Assembly (NCBI RefSeq): GCF_035917455.1 | Contig: NZ_CP109078.1 | Span: 6,618,001-6,682,000 of the forward strand | Source: Micromonospora sp. NBC_01796 | Lineage (GTDB): Bacteria; Actinomycetota; Actinomycetes; Mycobacteriales; Micromonosporaceae | Direction of reading: 5' to 3' | Length of the DNA stretch: 64,000 nucleotides | Shown: positions 25,710 through 33,193 of the stretch, one piece after another | How positions within the stretch are numbered: position 1 is the stretch's first letter | How the letters are laid out: each line of letters opens with the position of its first letter | The notes under the pieces: model-generated | The model's input: only the letters and a program-made list of their open reading frames with translations | The model's database searches: none | Told to the model about the DNA's origin: nothing | Position numbers and translations under genes: made by a program

Positions 25710-26579
25710 ATGATCGAGAACGACTGGCTGAGCGAACGGTTCGCCGAGCACCGGGACCGCCTGCACGCGGTGGCGTACCGGATGCTCCGCTCGTCCGGCG
25801 ACGCCGAGGACGCGGTGCAGGAGGCGTGGCTGCGGGTCAGCCGCGCCGACACCGACAAGGTGGAGAATCCGGCCGGGTGGTTGACCACGATCGTCGCCCG
25901 GGTCTGCCTGAACATGCTCGAAGCACGCCGGGCCCGCCGTGAGGAGCCGGTCGGGGCGCTGCCACCCGAGCCAGCCACACCGCACGCCACCACCCCAACC
26001 GGCCCGGTCGACCCCGAGGACGAGGCGCTGCTGGCCGACTCGGTCGGTGTCGCACTGATGGTGGTCCTGGACACGCTGACTCCCGCCGAACGGCTCGCGT
26101 TCGTCCTGCACGATGTCTTCGACGTGTCGTTCGCGGAAATCGGTGCCATCGTCGACCGCTCCCCGGCCGCGGCCCGGCAACTGGCCAGCCGGGCCCGCCG
26201 CCGGGTGCAGGGAGCGGCTGCCGCGTCCGACGCCGCACGCTCCCGCAAGCGGGACGTCATCGCCGCCTTCCTGGCCGCCTCCCGCAACGGAGATTTCGAC
26301 GCCCTGCTCACGCTGCTCGACCCGGACGCCGTGACCGGTGGGGCCCAGGGCGCCCACGCGGTGGCGGCAACCTTCGCCGGACGAGCCCAGGCCGCCCGGC
26401 CCGCCCTGGTCAACGGCGTTCCGGCGGCCGTCTATGCGTACCGCGGCCTGCCGAAGGCCGTCTTCACGTTCACCATCAGCAACGACAAGATCACCAGCAT
26501 CGCCATCGACGCCGACCCGGATCGGCTCCGCGACCTCGACATCGTCTTTCTCAGCACCGGCGACAGGGAGCGGGGATGA
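25710..26579 (+). CDS. SigJ-family ECF sigma factor with SnoaL-like C-terminal domain
   Basis: Product of 289 residues. Region 2 lies at about 10-70 (RDRLHAVAYRMLRSSGDAEDAVQEAWLR, split for length) and region 4 at about 110-165 (RLAFVLHDVFDVSFAEIGAI, then SPAAARQLASRARRRV). These match the SigJ/ECF41 group, where the C-terminal SnoaL-like domain (about 180-289) regulates activity instead of an anti-sigma factor. It overlaps the next gene by ATGA, and that operon continues into an alpha/beta hydrolase. ECF41 factors usually control adjacent genes. Confidence 0.88.
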   Translation: MIENDWLSERFAEHRDRLHAVAYRMLRSSGDAEDAVQEAWLRVSRADTDKVENPAGWLTTIVARVCLNMLEARRARREEPVGALPPEPATPHATTPTGPVDPEDEALLADSVGVALMVVLDTLTPAERLAFVLHDVFDVSFAEIGAIVDRSPAAARQLASRARRRVQGAAAASDAARSRKRDVIAAFLAASRNGDFDALLTLLDPDAVTGGAQGAHAVAATFAGRAQAARPALVNGVPAAVYAYRGLPKAVFTFTISNDKITSIAIDADPDRLRDLDIVFLSTGDRERG

Positions 26580-27121
26580 TTCTCGGGCCGGACGAGAGAC
26601 CGGACCTGTTCCGGACGGAGGTCAAGCTCTCGTATTGCACGCTCGCCGTCCACGATCTTGACCAGTCGCTCCGCTTCTACCGCGACGTACTCGGCTTCCA
26701 GGTACGCGATGACGTCGAATTCGAGGGGATGCGGTGGGTGAGTGTCAGCGCGCCGTCGCAGCCGGACGTGCAGATCGTCCTCGAACCACCCGGCGTCCAC
26801 CGGGGCGCCACGCCGGCCGACCAGCAGGCGATCAGGGACCTCATGGCCAACGGACTGCTGGGCCGTCTCGTGTTCGTGACCGACGACTGCGACGCCACCT
26901 TCGAGCGCGTCGAGGCCGCGGGCGCCGAAGTGATGCAGGAACCGATCGACCAGCCCTCCGGCGTCCGCGACTGTGCCTTCTGTGATCCCTCCGGAAACCT
27001 GCTGCGCTTCACCCAACCCGCGGCCGATAGTCCCGGCAATCGCGTCACGCCGAGCGCAGGCGTTTCGACCGGGCATAGCACCCAGAATTGTCTCCCGCCG
27101 GCCGTAGTCTCACCGGCATGA
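26576..27121 (+). CDS. VOC family protein in the SigJ operon
   Basis: Product of 181 residues. The VOC core (about 15-145) begins KLSYCTLAVHDLDQSLRFYRD and ends DPSGNLLRFTQP. A C-terminal tail of about 35 residues with no family likeness extends to a stop that overlaps the next start by ATGA, so it may be padding that couples the two genes. Position in an ECF41-type operon suggests a stress or oxidant-linked role. Ligand unknown. Confidence 0.8.
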   Translation: MILGPDERPDLFRTEVKLSYCTLAVHDLDQSLRFYRDVLGFQVRDDVEFEGMRWVSVSAPSQPDVQIVLEPPGVHRGATPADQQAIRDLMANGLLGRLVFVTDDCDATFERVEAAGAEVMQEPIDQPSGVRDCAFCDPSGNLLRFTQPAADSPGNRVTPSAGVSTGHSTQNCLPPAVVSPA

Positions 27122-27993
27122 CAACTCCGCAGACACATACCCTCGCCATTGCAGGCGTCGACCTGGTCTACGACGTGCGCGGTCCGCTGCCCCCGTCCGG
27201 CGGGCGCCCCGCCCTGCTCATGATCGGACAGCCGATGACGGCGAGCGGTTTCGAGGCGCTCGCCGCCCACTTCACTGACCGTACGGTGGTCACCTATGAC
27301 CCGCGTGGGCTGGGGCGGAGCATCCGCAAGGACGGGCGGTCCGACCACACACCGCAGCAGCAGGCCGCCGACCTGCACCTGCTGATCGAGGCGCTCGGTG
27401 CCGGGCCGGTCGAGGTGTTCGCCAGCAGCGGCGGTGCGGTGACCGCACTGGAACTGGTCGCGGCGTACCCCGGCGACGTTGTGACGCTGGTGGCGCACGA
27501 GCCGCCGATCAACGCGGTGCTCCCCGACGCCACGGCCGCCGAGCGCGCCCGCGCGGGCTTCCACGAGGCGTACCAGGCGAAGGGCAACGGCGCGGGAATG
27601 GCCGCGTTCATCCTGATGACCTCGTGGCAGGGCGAGTTCACCGACGCCTATTTCGCCCAGCCCACGCCCGACCCGGCGATGTTCGGCATGTCGACCGAGG
27701 ACGACGGCAACCGCGACGATCCGCTGCTGTCGAAGAACTCGTGGGCGATCACCGACTACCGCCCGGACGCGAGCGTGCTCACCGCCGCTCCGACCCGGAT
27801 CGTGATCGCGGTCGGCGAGGAGTCGGCGGGGACCTACACCGCGCGTACGGCCGGGGGCACTGCGGCGTTGCTCGGCCAGGAGGCGACGGTGTTCCCGAGC
27901 CACCACGGCGGCTTCCTCGGTGGTCAGTTCGGTTACGCGGGCAAGCCCGAGGAGTTCGCGGCGAGGCTGCGCGAGGTGCTGGACGCGGGCTGA
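27118..27993 (+). CDS. Alpha/beta hydrolase
   Basis: Product of 291 residues. The fold is visible: VDLVYDVRGP and LLMIGQPMTASGFEALAAHF at the start, VVTYDPRGLGRS, and the nucleophile elbow FASSGGAVTALEL (G-x-S-x-G-like as SSGG, with a shifted nucleophile Ser in ASSGG). A late Asp/His pair (HHGGFLGGQFG) provides the base. The start is fixed by ATGA overlap with the VOC gene. It closes the three-gene SigJ operon. Relatives include haloperoxidase-like hydrolases; substrate unknown. Confidence 0.8.
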   Translation: MTTPQTHTLAIAGVDLVYDVRGPLPPSGGRPALLMIGQPMTASGFEALAAHFTDRTVVTYDPRGLGRSIRKDGRSDHTPQQQAADLHLLIEALGAGPVEVFASSGGAVTALELVAAYPGDVVTLVAHEPPINAVLPDATAAERARAGFHEAYQAKGNGAGMAAFILMTSWQGEFTDAYFAQPTPDPAMFGMSTEDDGNRDDPLLSKNSWAITDYRPDASVLTAAPTRIVIAVGEESAGTYTARTAGGTAALLGQEATVFPSHHGGFLGGQFGYAGKPEEFAARLREVLDAG

Positions 27994-28020
27994 GGCTCAG
28001 GTCAGGACCGGATCAACGCG

Positions 28021-29013
28021 TCAGAACCTCGCGGGTCGCCAGGACGGTCCCGCGATCCCGGGTGGTGTGCGCCACGTCGGCTTGATGGCTTGCCAGGTGG
28101 CGGGCCACTGCTCGGGCGGGAGTGCCAGGGTGGCGCACACCTCGCGGGCCAGGCCCTCGGGGGTCCGGCCGTGCCACGGGCAGTCGACGAAGACCTGGTA
28201 GTCGTCGTCGATCTGAAGCGCGACCCGGAACAGCTCGGGGTTGCGGTAGTCGTTCGCGACCCAGCTCGGTCGGAGGCCGTGGGTGCGCAGCCGATCGCGG
28301 TCGATGTTCGTCAGGACAAGCCGTCCGGCCGTCCGTTCCGGCGTCTCCCATGAATGATCTGCTGCCACCCGTGCGACCTCGGCGTCGTACCGGGTGGCGG
28401 TGAAGGAGACGCCTCGGAGCATGGGGACCTCGATCGACCAGTCCCAGTGGACCAGGTCGCCGTCCCGGACGATGGTCACGTCCGTGGACCCACAGCCGTA
28501 CACCCCGCAGGTGCAGCGGGCGATCGGTACGGTGCGCGGTTGTGACGTGGCCACGAGACGATTGGTGGGGACAAGGATTTCGTACGGGTCCATCCCGAGC
28601 CCGGCTCCGGCGGAGGTCATCTCCACGTCGTTGACGTACACCCGCACCTGGAATCCACCGCCGGTGGCGGCGGTCGCCGACGACACCTCCAGACGTAGGG
28701 AGTCCACCCCCGGTCGGCGGGCGATGCCTCCACCTGCCGCCACGGTGAAGCCGATCGGAACGGTGCCCGGGTAGGGGATCCCGAGTTCCTCGAGCGCCTT
28801 GACGACGAGTTCGCGGACATCCCAGGACGAGTCCCGTACGGAGACACCCGCGAGTTCACACAGTGCCGGGGAGTCCAGCCCGTCGATGAGCGCCTGGCAG
28901 GCGGCATGGATCATGTCTTCGAGGCCGTATCCGGTGTCCGCGTTCCACCGCTCCACAGCGTCGTACAGGCGCTTCTCGGCGATTTCGCCACCCGTTTCGG
29001 TCACGGTCACCAT
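28021..29013 (-). CDS. Large hypothetical protein with a CTCGVYGCG motif
   Basis: Product of 330 residues with no membrane helix or signal. Centrally RCTCGVYGCGSTDV (four residues around three Cys and no His) precedes VHWDWSIEVPM, reminiscent of a metal-binding or redox turn. The N-terminal part (about 1-90) is helical and the C-terminal part is beta-rich with Trp-Pro (ALPPEQWPATWQ). I do not recognise the family. The ATG at 29013 has the better Shine-Dalgarno; an ATG 11 codons upstream is possible. It lies 53 bp downstream of the YCII gene. Confidence 0.6.
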   Translation of the reverse strand: MVTVTETGGEIAEKRLYDAVERWNADTGYGLEDMIHAACQALIDGLDSPALCELAGVSVRDSSWDVRELVVKALEELGIPYPGTVPIGFTVAAGGGIARRPGVDSLRLEVSSATAATGGGFQVRVYVNDVEMTSAGAGLGMDPYEILVPTNRLVATSQPRTVPIARCTCGVYGCGSTDVTIVRDGDLVHWDWSIEVPMLRGVSFTATRYDAEVARVAADHSWETPERTAGRLVLTNIDRDRLRTHGLRPSWVANDYRNPELFRVALQIDDDYQVFVDCPWHGRTPEGLAREVCATLALPPEQWPATWQAIKPTWRTPPGIAGPSWRPARF

Positions 29014-29066
29014 CGTCCACGACCGTTCCGGGGACCGCATCGGCATTAGTGTCGGGGAGGGGCGGT

Positions 29067-29618
29067 TCAGCGCGTCCCCGGTCTGCCGCCGAAGCGCCAG
29101 TAATGAACTTCCGTACGGCCTTCGCCACCTGTCGGCAACGAGGCCGCCGCAGCTTCGCGGTCCGGTGCCTCCAGCAGAGCCGCCCGGCCGAGGTGTGTTT
29201 CGCCGTCCAGGGCGAGTAGATCGCCGTACACGATCGTGTGTTTCGGGGGGACCGGTTGGGGGCCTGGTTCACCCCGGGCAATAACGAGGAACCGGCCGTA
29301 GCCGTCGACCGCTTCGGTGAAGTCCCACATCGTACGGCCGAGGACGTTGACGAACCCGTACAGCAGGATCGAGCCGAACACCCCGGCCCGGTGGTACGGC
29401 TCCTCGTACGCGAACTTGTGGGCAGCCAGCGCATCGGGCTGGTCGACGATGTGCAGGCTGCCCGTTGTCTCCGCCTCCTCACCATCACCGGTCAGGGTCG
29501 GCCCACGGGCGATCAGTCTGTCGGCGTACGAATCCATGAAGGACCAGTGTTCGGCGTTCAGGCTTCTCTTGAGCCCGAAGGAACCGGGGCGGTCGCGGCC
29601 GTAGACGAAATACTGCAC
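29067..29618 (-). CDS. YCII-related domain protein
   Basis: Product of 183 residues. The first ~95 are a YCII domain: VQYFVYGRDRPG start, EHWSFMDSYADRLIARGPTL with the conserved His and a Glu/Asp pair, GSLHIVDQPDALAA and FGSILLYGF. The GTG at 29618 fits the usual start of YCII proteins just before the first strand; the ATG 22 codons upstream adds non-family sequence. The remainder (about 100-183) has no clear match. The family folds as a dimeric ferredoxin-like barrel; role unknown. Confidence 0.72.
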   Translation of the reverse strand: MQYFVYGRDRPGSFGLKRSLNAEHWSFMDSYADRLIARGPTLTGDGEEAETTGSLHIVDQPDALAAHKFAYEEPYHRAGVFGSILLYGFVNVLGRTMWDFTEAVDGYGRFLVIARGEPGPQPVPPKHTIVYGDLLALDGETHLGRAALLEAPDREAAAASLPTGGEGRTEVHYWRFGGRPGTR

Positions 29619-29707
29619 GCCGCCCAGCCTAGAGATCGCCGACAGCGGCCCGAACCAGCCCACGCTTGGGACAGACGAGCGCACAGCGCCGGTGCGAGGA
29701 TCAGTGC

Positions 29708-30262
29708 GTGGAGATTCGCTTCGACTTCGGTGACGAGCATGGTCGGGTGTTGGTGGACGTCGTGCCGAACACCGACCCGGTGGCCGTCGGCAAGACCGAG
29801 CGGGAGTTCGGGATGCCGGTGTGTACGGCGTCCGTGGAGTTCAGTGCGCGCGGTTACCGGTCGCTGCTGGGCTGGGTGCAACTGGTACGTGAGCCCGGCC
29901 CGTCGGACCCGTTCGGGATCGATCCGTTCGACCTGTTCGAGGACTCCAGCGCACCTTTTGCCTGGTACGGGTTCCAACCGGCGCTGTTCGACGCTCCTTC
30001 CCACTGGCGCCCCGGTGCGGTGCGGTGGGAAGCGCACAGCTTCCTGACCATCGGTCCCTGGGACGTCGACCCGACGCTCGTGGTTCCCCTGGTCGGGTTC
30101 GCCTGGGGCTACGGCTATGACCAGGATCCGGAGGACCAACCGCACCTGTCCCCGGTGCGCCTGCTCGGACCGGCGGACTGGGACGGCCATCGTCCCTACC
30201 TGGCCGACAGGTACCCGACCTGGAAGTTCGACGACGGGAGCCCGCTCGCCGACCAACGGTGA
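29708..30262 (+). CDS. Hypothetical beta-rich protein
   Basis: Product of 184 residues beginning VEIRFDFGDEHGRVLVDVV. It is rich in Trp, Tyr and Phe (SARGYRSLLGWVQLVRE; HWRPGAVRWEAHSFLTI; GFAWGYGYDQDPEDQPHL). No known domain recognised; a beta-sandwich is likely from residue pattern. The GTG at 29708 is favoured because the 14 codons upstream look non-coding. It is divergent from the YCII gene and ends 26 bp before the left inverted repeat of the insertion-sequence remnant. Confidence 0.6.
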   Translation: MEIRFDFGDEHGRVLVDVVPNTDPVAVGKTEREFGMPVCTASVEFSARGYRSLLGWVQLVREPGPSDPFGIDPFDLFEDSSAPFAWYGFQPALFDAPSHWRPGAVRWEAHSFLTIGPWDVDPTLVVPLVGFAWGYGYDQDPEDQPHLSPVRLLGPADWDGHRPYLADRYPTWKFDDGSPLADQR

Positions 30263-30288
30263 CGACCGTTCCGACGGGCGGATTGTGA

Positions 30289-30315
30289 CTAGTGCCCCGT
30301 CTTTGAACGTTGATC
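30289..30315 (+). repeat. Left 27-bp terminal inverted repeat of the IS630-like remnant
   Basis: The sequence CTAGTGCCCCGTCTTTGAAC continues to 30315 and is the exact reverse complement of 31496-31522. The outermost CTAG fits the TA-target preference of the IS630/mariner group. Confidence 0.85.
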
Positions 30316-30327
30316 CACCCCCCTAGT

Positions 30328-30343
30328 GACAACACCCGTTGTC
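30328..30343. repeat. Palindrome GACAAC-N4-GTTGTC, copy 1
   Basis: GACAAC ACCC GTTGTC, inside the left end of the IS remnant. The same six-base arms recur at 30362, 30475 and 31248. Confidence 0.6.
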
Positions 30344-30361
30344 GACACTCGGCCTGACGCC

Positions 30362-30377
30362 GACAACAGATGTTGTC
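30362..30377. repeat. Palindrome GACAAC-N4-GTTGTC, copy 2
   Basis: GACAAC AGAT GTTGTC, 34 bp after the first copy. Both lie upstream of the ABM gene and could be operator or REP-like elements. Confidence 0.6.
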
Positions 30378-30420
30378 AACCCCTGTCCGGTAGTCGCGTT
30401 TCGTCGTCGCGTCGTCGTGC

Positions 30421-30495
30421 CGTTTCCGCACCACCGCCGCAGGTCCGAATCGTCTCGCCCGCCACCACCACAGTGACAACAGCGTTGTCAAGCAG
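30421..30495 (+). repeat. Direct repeat A of a pair bracketing the ABM gene
   Basis: About 75 bp starting CGTTTCCGCACCACCG that aligns with 31194-31268, with roughly four bases in five identical by eye. It ends in a GACAAC-AGC-GTTGTC palindrome (30475-30489). Differences fall partly at codon third positions if the minus strand is read (WRARRxGPA), which hints at coding ancestry or a dispersed repeat family. Confidence 0.6.
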
Positions 30496-30771
30496 TGGGC
30501 CTACCGCGCACGGCTGATGCTGTCCCCGCACGACGGAAACGGCGTTTGAGGAGCATCCGTGTCAGATCGTGCGCTAAGTTTTTCGTTGGGCTGCTTGGTG
30601 CTTTGACCTGGGGCGATTGAGCGTCGGAGCCTTCGTGGGTCGTTGTCAGTTGGTAACCTTCTCCGCACAAGGTGCAGGCCGGAGCTGGCGAAGCAGGAAT
30701 CGCGGGCCGTGGCGCGTGGTCATCGTGCCAACGGCACGGCCCTGACCGTCTCGTTAAGCAGGAGTGTTTTG

Positions 30772-31080
30772 ATGCCGACCGTCGCGTTTCTTGCCCGATT
30801 CAAGGTTAAGCCAGGGAAGGCAGCGGACCTGATCGCCGGTTTCCGACCTGCGATCGAGCAGGCGGAGCAGGAACCGGGCACGCTGTTCTACGCTCTGCAC
30901 CGGTCCAAGGACGATTCCGAGCTGTTCTGGATCTCCGAGCTCTACGCAGACGACTCTGCCTTCGCCGTTCACCACGGGAGCGCTGTGATGGCCGCAGTCA
31001 GGCCGGTGATAGCGGAGCTCGTCGCCGAGTCGGAACAGGTCTTCGGCGCGGCTGTGTATGGGAAGGGCGTACCGGCCTGA
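30772..31080 (+). CDS. Antibiotic biosynthesis monooxygenase (ABM) domain protein
   Basis: Product of 102 residues, a single ABM fold. It begins MPTVAFLARFKVKPGKAADL, the family's first strand and loop, and contains QEPGTLFYALHRS and FWISELYADDSAFAVHHGS, the core strand-helix pattern with the conserved His pair. Relatives include quinol monooxygenases such as YgiN and heme-degrading enzymes; the reaction here is unknown. An AGGAG lies eight bases upstream of ATG 30772. It sits inside the inverted repeats of the IS remnant and between two direct repeats, so it may be transposed cargo. Confidence 0.85.
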   Translation: MPTVAFLARFKVKPGKAADLIAGFRPAIEQAEQEPGTLFYALHRSKDDSELFWISELYADDSAFAVHHGSAVMAAVRPVIAELVAESEQVFGAAVYGKGVPA

Positions 31081-31193
31081 CTGTCCGCGTCCCGCGGGAC
31101 CATGCCTTCCCTCTCGCCGAACGTTCTCCGAATCGCAGGTGAGGAACATGGTCGAGTGAGATAGCCCGGGGCAGCACGTTGCCATCCGGCGGC

Positions 31194-31268
31194 CGTTTCC
31201 GCGCCACCGGCGCGGGTCCGGGTCGCCTTGCTCGCCACTGCCACGGCGACAACATGCGTTGTCGAGCG
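31194..31268 (+). repeat. Direct repeat B of a pair bracketing the ABM gene
   Basis: Matches 30421-30495 in the same orientation. It contains GACAAC-ATGC-GTTGTC at 31248-31263. It lies between the ABM stop (31080) and the transposase fragment, close to where the transposase is cut off. Confidence 0.6.
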
Positions 31269-31288
31269 TCATGGTTCAACGCGCTCGG

Positions 31289-31420
31289 TTGGGCGGACAT
31301 CAGCACCATGATCGCCCGCCGCAGCTTCACCGGGTCCTTCGCGGTCCGGGTGATCCGCTGCAACCGCTGACCCTCGACCATCGACACCTGCCGGACGAAC
31401 ACCTCCGGGCGTCTACCCAC
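31289..31420 (-). pseudogene. IS630-family transposase, N-terminal fragment
   Basis: A GTG at 31420 starts GRRPEVFVRQVSMVEGQRLQ, continuing through TRTAKDPVKLRRAIMVLMSAQ. This matches the conserved N-terminus of IS630-family transposases, the helix-turn-helix region, from memory of the family. Similarity ends abruptly at about 31289, and no catalytic domain follows. The fragment reads inward from the right inverted repeat, as normal for the family. Confidence 0.7.
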
Positions 31421-31495
31421 CGGCCACCACCTCCCACAGCGTCCTACGTTGGGAGACAGCCGGCCCGACGCCCCCTCAGAACCGACGGATTACAC

Positions 31496-31522
31496 GATCA
31501 ACGTTCAAAGACGGGGCACTAG
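31496..31522 (-). repeat. Right 27-bp terminal inverted repeat of the IS630-like remnant
   Basis: Exact reverse complement of 30289-30315, ending in CTAG. The bases outside the pair do not match further, so 27 bp is the full extent. Confidence 0.85.
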
Positions 31523-31527
31523 CTCGG

Positions 31528-31809
31528 TCATCGGGGCCGGCGTACCCGTACCCAGCCGAGGAAACGGTGGTGGATGGCGTCCGGCTCGACGGCCAGCTCC
31601 ACCGCCGGATTGACGGCGGTGAGGTCCGCGAGGGCGTGCACGAACTGTGCACCGAGGTAGAGGTACAGCTCGACCTGCCGGTCCCGGAAACCGTGTGTCA
31701 GGTCGAGTTTGGCGTCCGCGCAGGGCCACGGTTGGGCGTCGGTCCGGCAGATCCAGAATGGTCGCAGGGGAGTGTGCATCGCCAACTCCGGCGGGTCAGG
31801 CATGACCAT
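31528..31809 (-). CDS. Small hypothetical protein of the XRE-linked type
   Basis: Product of 93 residues with CRTDAQPWPCADAKLDL, a Cys-Pro-Trp-Pro-Cys pattern, and RFLGWVRVRR at the C-terminus. Similar short proteins beside XRE/DUF397 loci are common in actinomycetes (from memory); none has a proven role. It overlaps the gene upstream: the stop of that gene lies inside ATGGTCATGCC, so two ATGs (31809, 31803) are possible starts. It ends five bases from the right end of the IS remnant. Confidence 0.65.
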   Translation of the reverse strand: MVMPDPPELAMHTPLRPFWICRTDAQPWPCADAKLDLTHGFRDRQVELYLYLGAQFVHALADLTAVNPAVELAVEPDAIHHRFLGWVRVRRPR

Positions 31810-32146
31810 TCCGCCCGCTCGGGCCGGGTATGACCGGCGGCCAGTCAGGGACATGTCCCGGCAACGCGCGGCGGCGTACGACAAAGGGCATCTCGGGTTT
31901 TTCCGGCTCGCCCGGTGGCATCTCGACGCCCCGCAGGGACAGCCATTCCCCGCCCCACACCGAGGCGTCCTTCGGCAGGTACGTCACGCGTAGGTGCAGG
32001 TCACCGTCGCCGGGCCGGACATGCGGGTGGGCGCCCCGGTGGTACTCGTCGTGCTCCGCGTTCACGATGTCGCCGATCTTGACGAGCGGCTTTCCGCTCA
32101 TTTCGTGGAAGTTCCGCGCAACGGTTCGGTCGTCGTGTTCGGACAT
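31796..32146 (-). CDS. Small hypothetical protein coupled to the XRE-linked gene
   Basis: Product of 116 residues starting MSEHDDRTVARNFHEMSGKP, with KIGDIVNAEHDEYHRGAHPH (His-rich) in the centre and VWGGEWLSLRGVEMPP after it. No known domain. It has a large hairpin (32173-32221) just upstream of the start and overlaps the next minus gene by 14 bp. It diverges from the XRE-DUF5753 gene, which starts 247 bp away. Confidence 0.6.
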   Translation of the reverse strand: MSEHDDRTVARNFHEMSGKPLVKIGDIVNAEHDEYHRGAHPHVRPGDGDLHLRVTYLPKDASVWGGEWLSLRGVEMPPGEPEKPEMPFVVRRRALPGHVPDWPPVIPGPSGRNGHA

Positions 32147-32172
32147 CGGCGCGTCTCCTTTCGTCGGTGGAA

Positions 32173-32221
32173 GGGGCCGCCCCGCTCGCACGGGCGGGTG
32201 GGGAAGGAACGGGGCGGCCCC
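32173..32221. other. GC-rich hairpin in the divergent XRE gap
   Basis: GGGGCCGCCCCG (32173-32184) is the exact reverse complement of CGGGGCGGCCCC (32210-32221), with a 25-base loop. It lies in the likely 5' leader of the minus-strand pair and could act as an attenuator or block read-through from upstream. No U-run follows. Confidence 0.4.
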
Positions 32222-32262
32222 GCAGTTCCGCCCGGGCGTTTGCCGACAGCTCCGAGCGGTTC

Positions 32263-32303
32263 CACTAGTGACACCCTGGTACCGCGCCCCCTAGTGTCGA
32301 TAG
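32263..32303. promoter_or_regulatory. Paired CTAGTG boxes upstream of the XRE gene
   Basis: CACTAGTGACAC (from 32263) and CTAGTGTCGATAG (32291-32303) are direct CTAGTGnC boxes 26 bp apart, the first a perfect CACTAGTG palindrome. They lie about 95 bp upstream of the XRE ATG and could be autoregulatory sites or part of the promoter. Function is inferred. Confidence 0.35.
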
Positions 32304-32392
32304 GCGTTCGAACCCGCTAGAGCCGACGTGACGGGAGCGGGTCCCGCATGAGTGGCCGTGAATAGTTGATCTGTTGAATTGGGGGATGTCGA

Positions 32393-33193
32393 ATGGCGGA
32401 CGTACCGGGTCCACTGGCCGAATTCATCGTTGGGGAGATCCGCCGGGCGAGGACCGCGTCCGGCCAGACACAGGAGTCGTTCGGCAAGGCCGCTGGTTTC
32501 AGCGCGTCACACGTCAGCTCGGTCGAGAACGGCACCCGAGCACTGACCATGGACTTCGTCCGTGGCGCCGATCGCGCGTCGAACACCGGCGGCCTGTACG
32601 AGCGGCTCGTGCTCAAGTTCGGCGCCCCGTCGTGGTTCCAGCCGTGGCGGGACGCCGAACAGTCGGCCGACCAACTCCGGGCTTTCCAGCCGAACCTGAT
32701 TCCCGGCCTGCTCCAGACCGAGGACTACGCCCGCGCGGTGTTGCGTCTAGACACGACGATGAGCGAAGCGGAGGTAGAACAGGCCGTGGCGACCCGGATG
32801 GAGCGGCAGGCGATCCTGGACCGGGACGACCCGCCGCACCTCGTGGCCGTGCTCGACGAGGTTGCGCTGCACCGCTTCGCCGAGGGCTGCGACAAGATGC
32901 TCGCGGCCCAACTCGTGCACCTGCTGGAGATGGCGCAGCGACCACGGGTCAGCGTGCACGTCATCCCGGCCGGCGTCGGCCTACATGTCGGGCTGAGCGG
33001 CCCGTTCGTCCTGGTACACAGGTCGGAGGGCGGCTGGGTCGGGTACATGGAGAATCAGCTCGGCGGCACGGTCGTGCATCGGGCCGAGCAGGTGGCCAGC
33101 CTGCTGACAAGGTGGGAGAGCGTCCGGAACGAGGCTCTGCCGACGCGTCAGTCTCTCGATCTGATCAAGGAAGTGGTGAAGCCATGGATCTGA
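32393..33193 (+). CDS. XRE-family regulator with DUF5753 domain
   Basis: Product of 266 residues. The helix-turn-helix lies at about residues 8-60 (IRRARTASGQTQESFGKAAG, then SHVSSVENGTRAL). The DUF5753 domain follows (about 75-265), with the signature AFQPNLIPGLLQTEDYARAVL. It overlaps the DUF397 gene by ten bases, the classic actinobacterial XRE-DUF397 pair. Such pairs regulate development or secondary metabolism in some streptomycetes; targets here are not known. Confidence 0.9.
   Translation: MADVPGPLAEFIVGEIRRARTASGQTQESFGKAAGFSASHVSSVENGTRALTMDFVRGADRASNTGGLYERLVLKFGAPSWFQPWRDAEQSADQLRAFQPNLIPGLLQTEDYARAVLRLDTTMSEAEVEQAVATRMERQAILDRDDPPHLVAVLDEVALHRFAEGCDKMLAAQLVHLLEMAQRPRVSVHVIPAGVGLHVGLSGPFVLVHRSEGGWVGYMENQLGGTVVHRAEQVASLLTRWESVRNEALPTRQSLDLIKEVVKPWI

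Larger units (their letters stand above)
30289..31522. mobile_element. Defective IS630-like element with an internal ABM monooxygenase gene
   Basis: A 1,234-bp segment flanked by perfect 27-bp inverted repeats whose outer bases are CTAG at both ends, as expected for an IS630/Tc1-mariner-type insertion at TA. Near the right end a minus-strand fragment encodes 44 residues matching the N-terminus of IS630 transposases (31289-31420); the rest of the transposase, including any DDE residues, is absent. The centre holds an intact ABM gene (30772-31080) and several GACAAC-GTTGTC palindromes. It therefore cannot move by itself but could be mobilised in trans. Confidence 0.7.

Noticed and set aside
30488-30670. 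Minus-strand frame with SPQVKAPSSPTKNLAHD
   Set aside because: It looks like it could belong to an insertion sequence, but I cannot match it to a family and codon use is weak.
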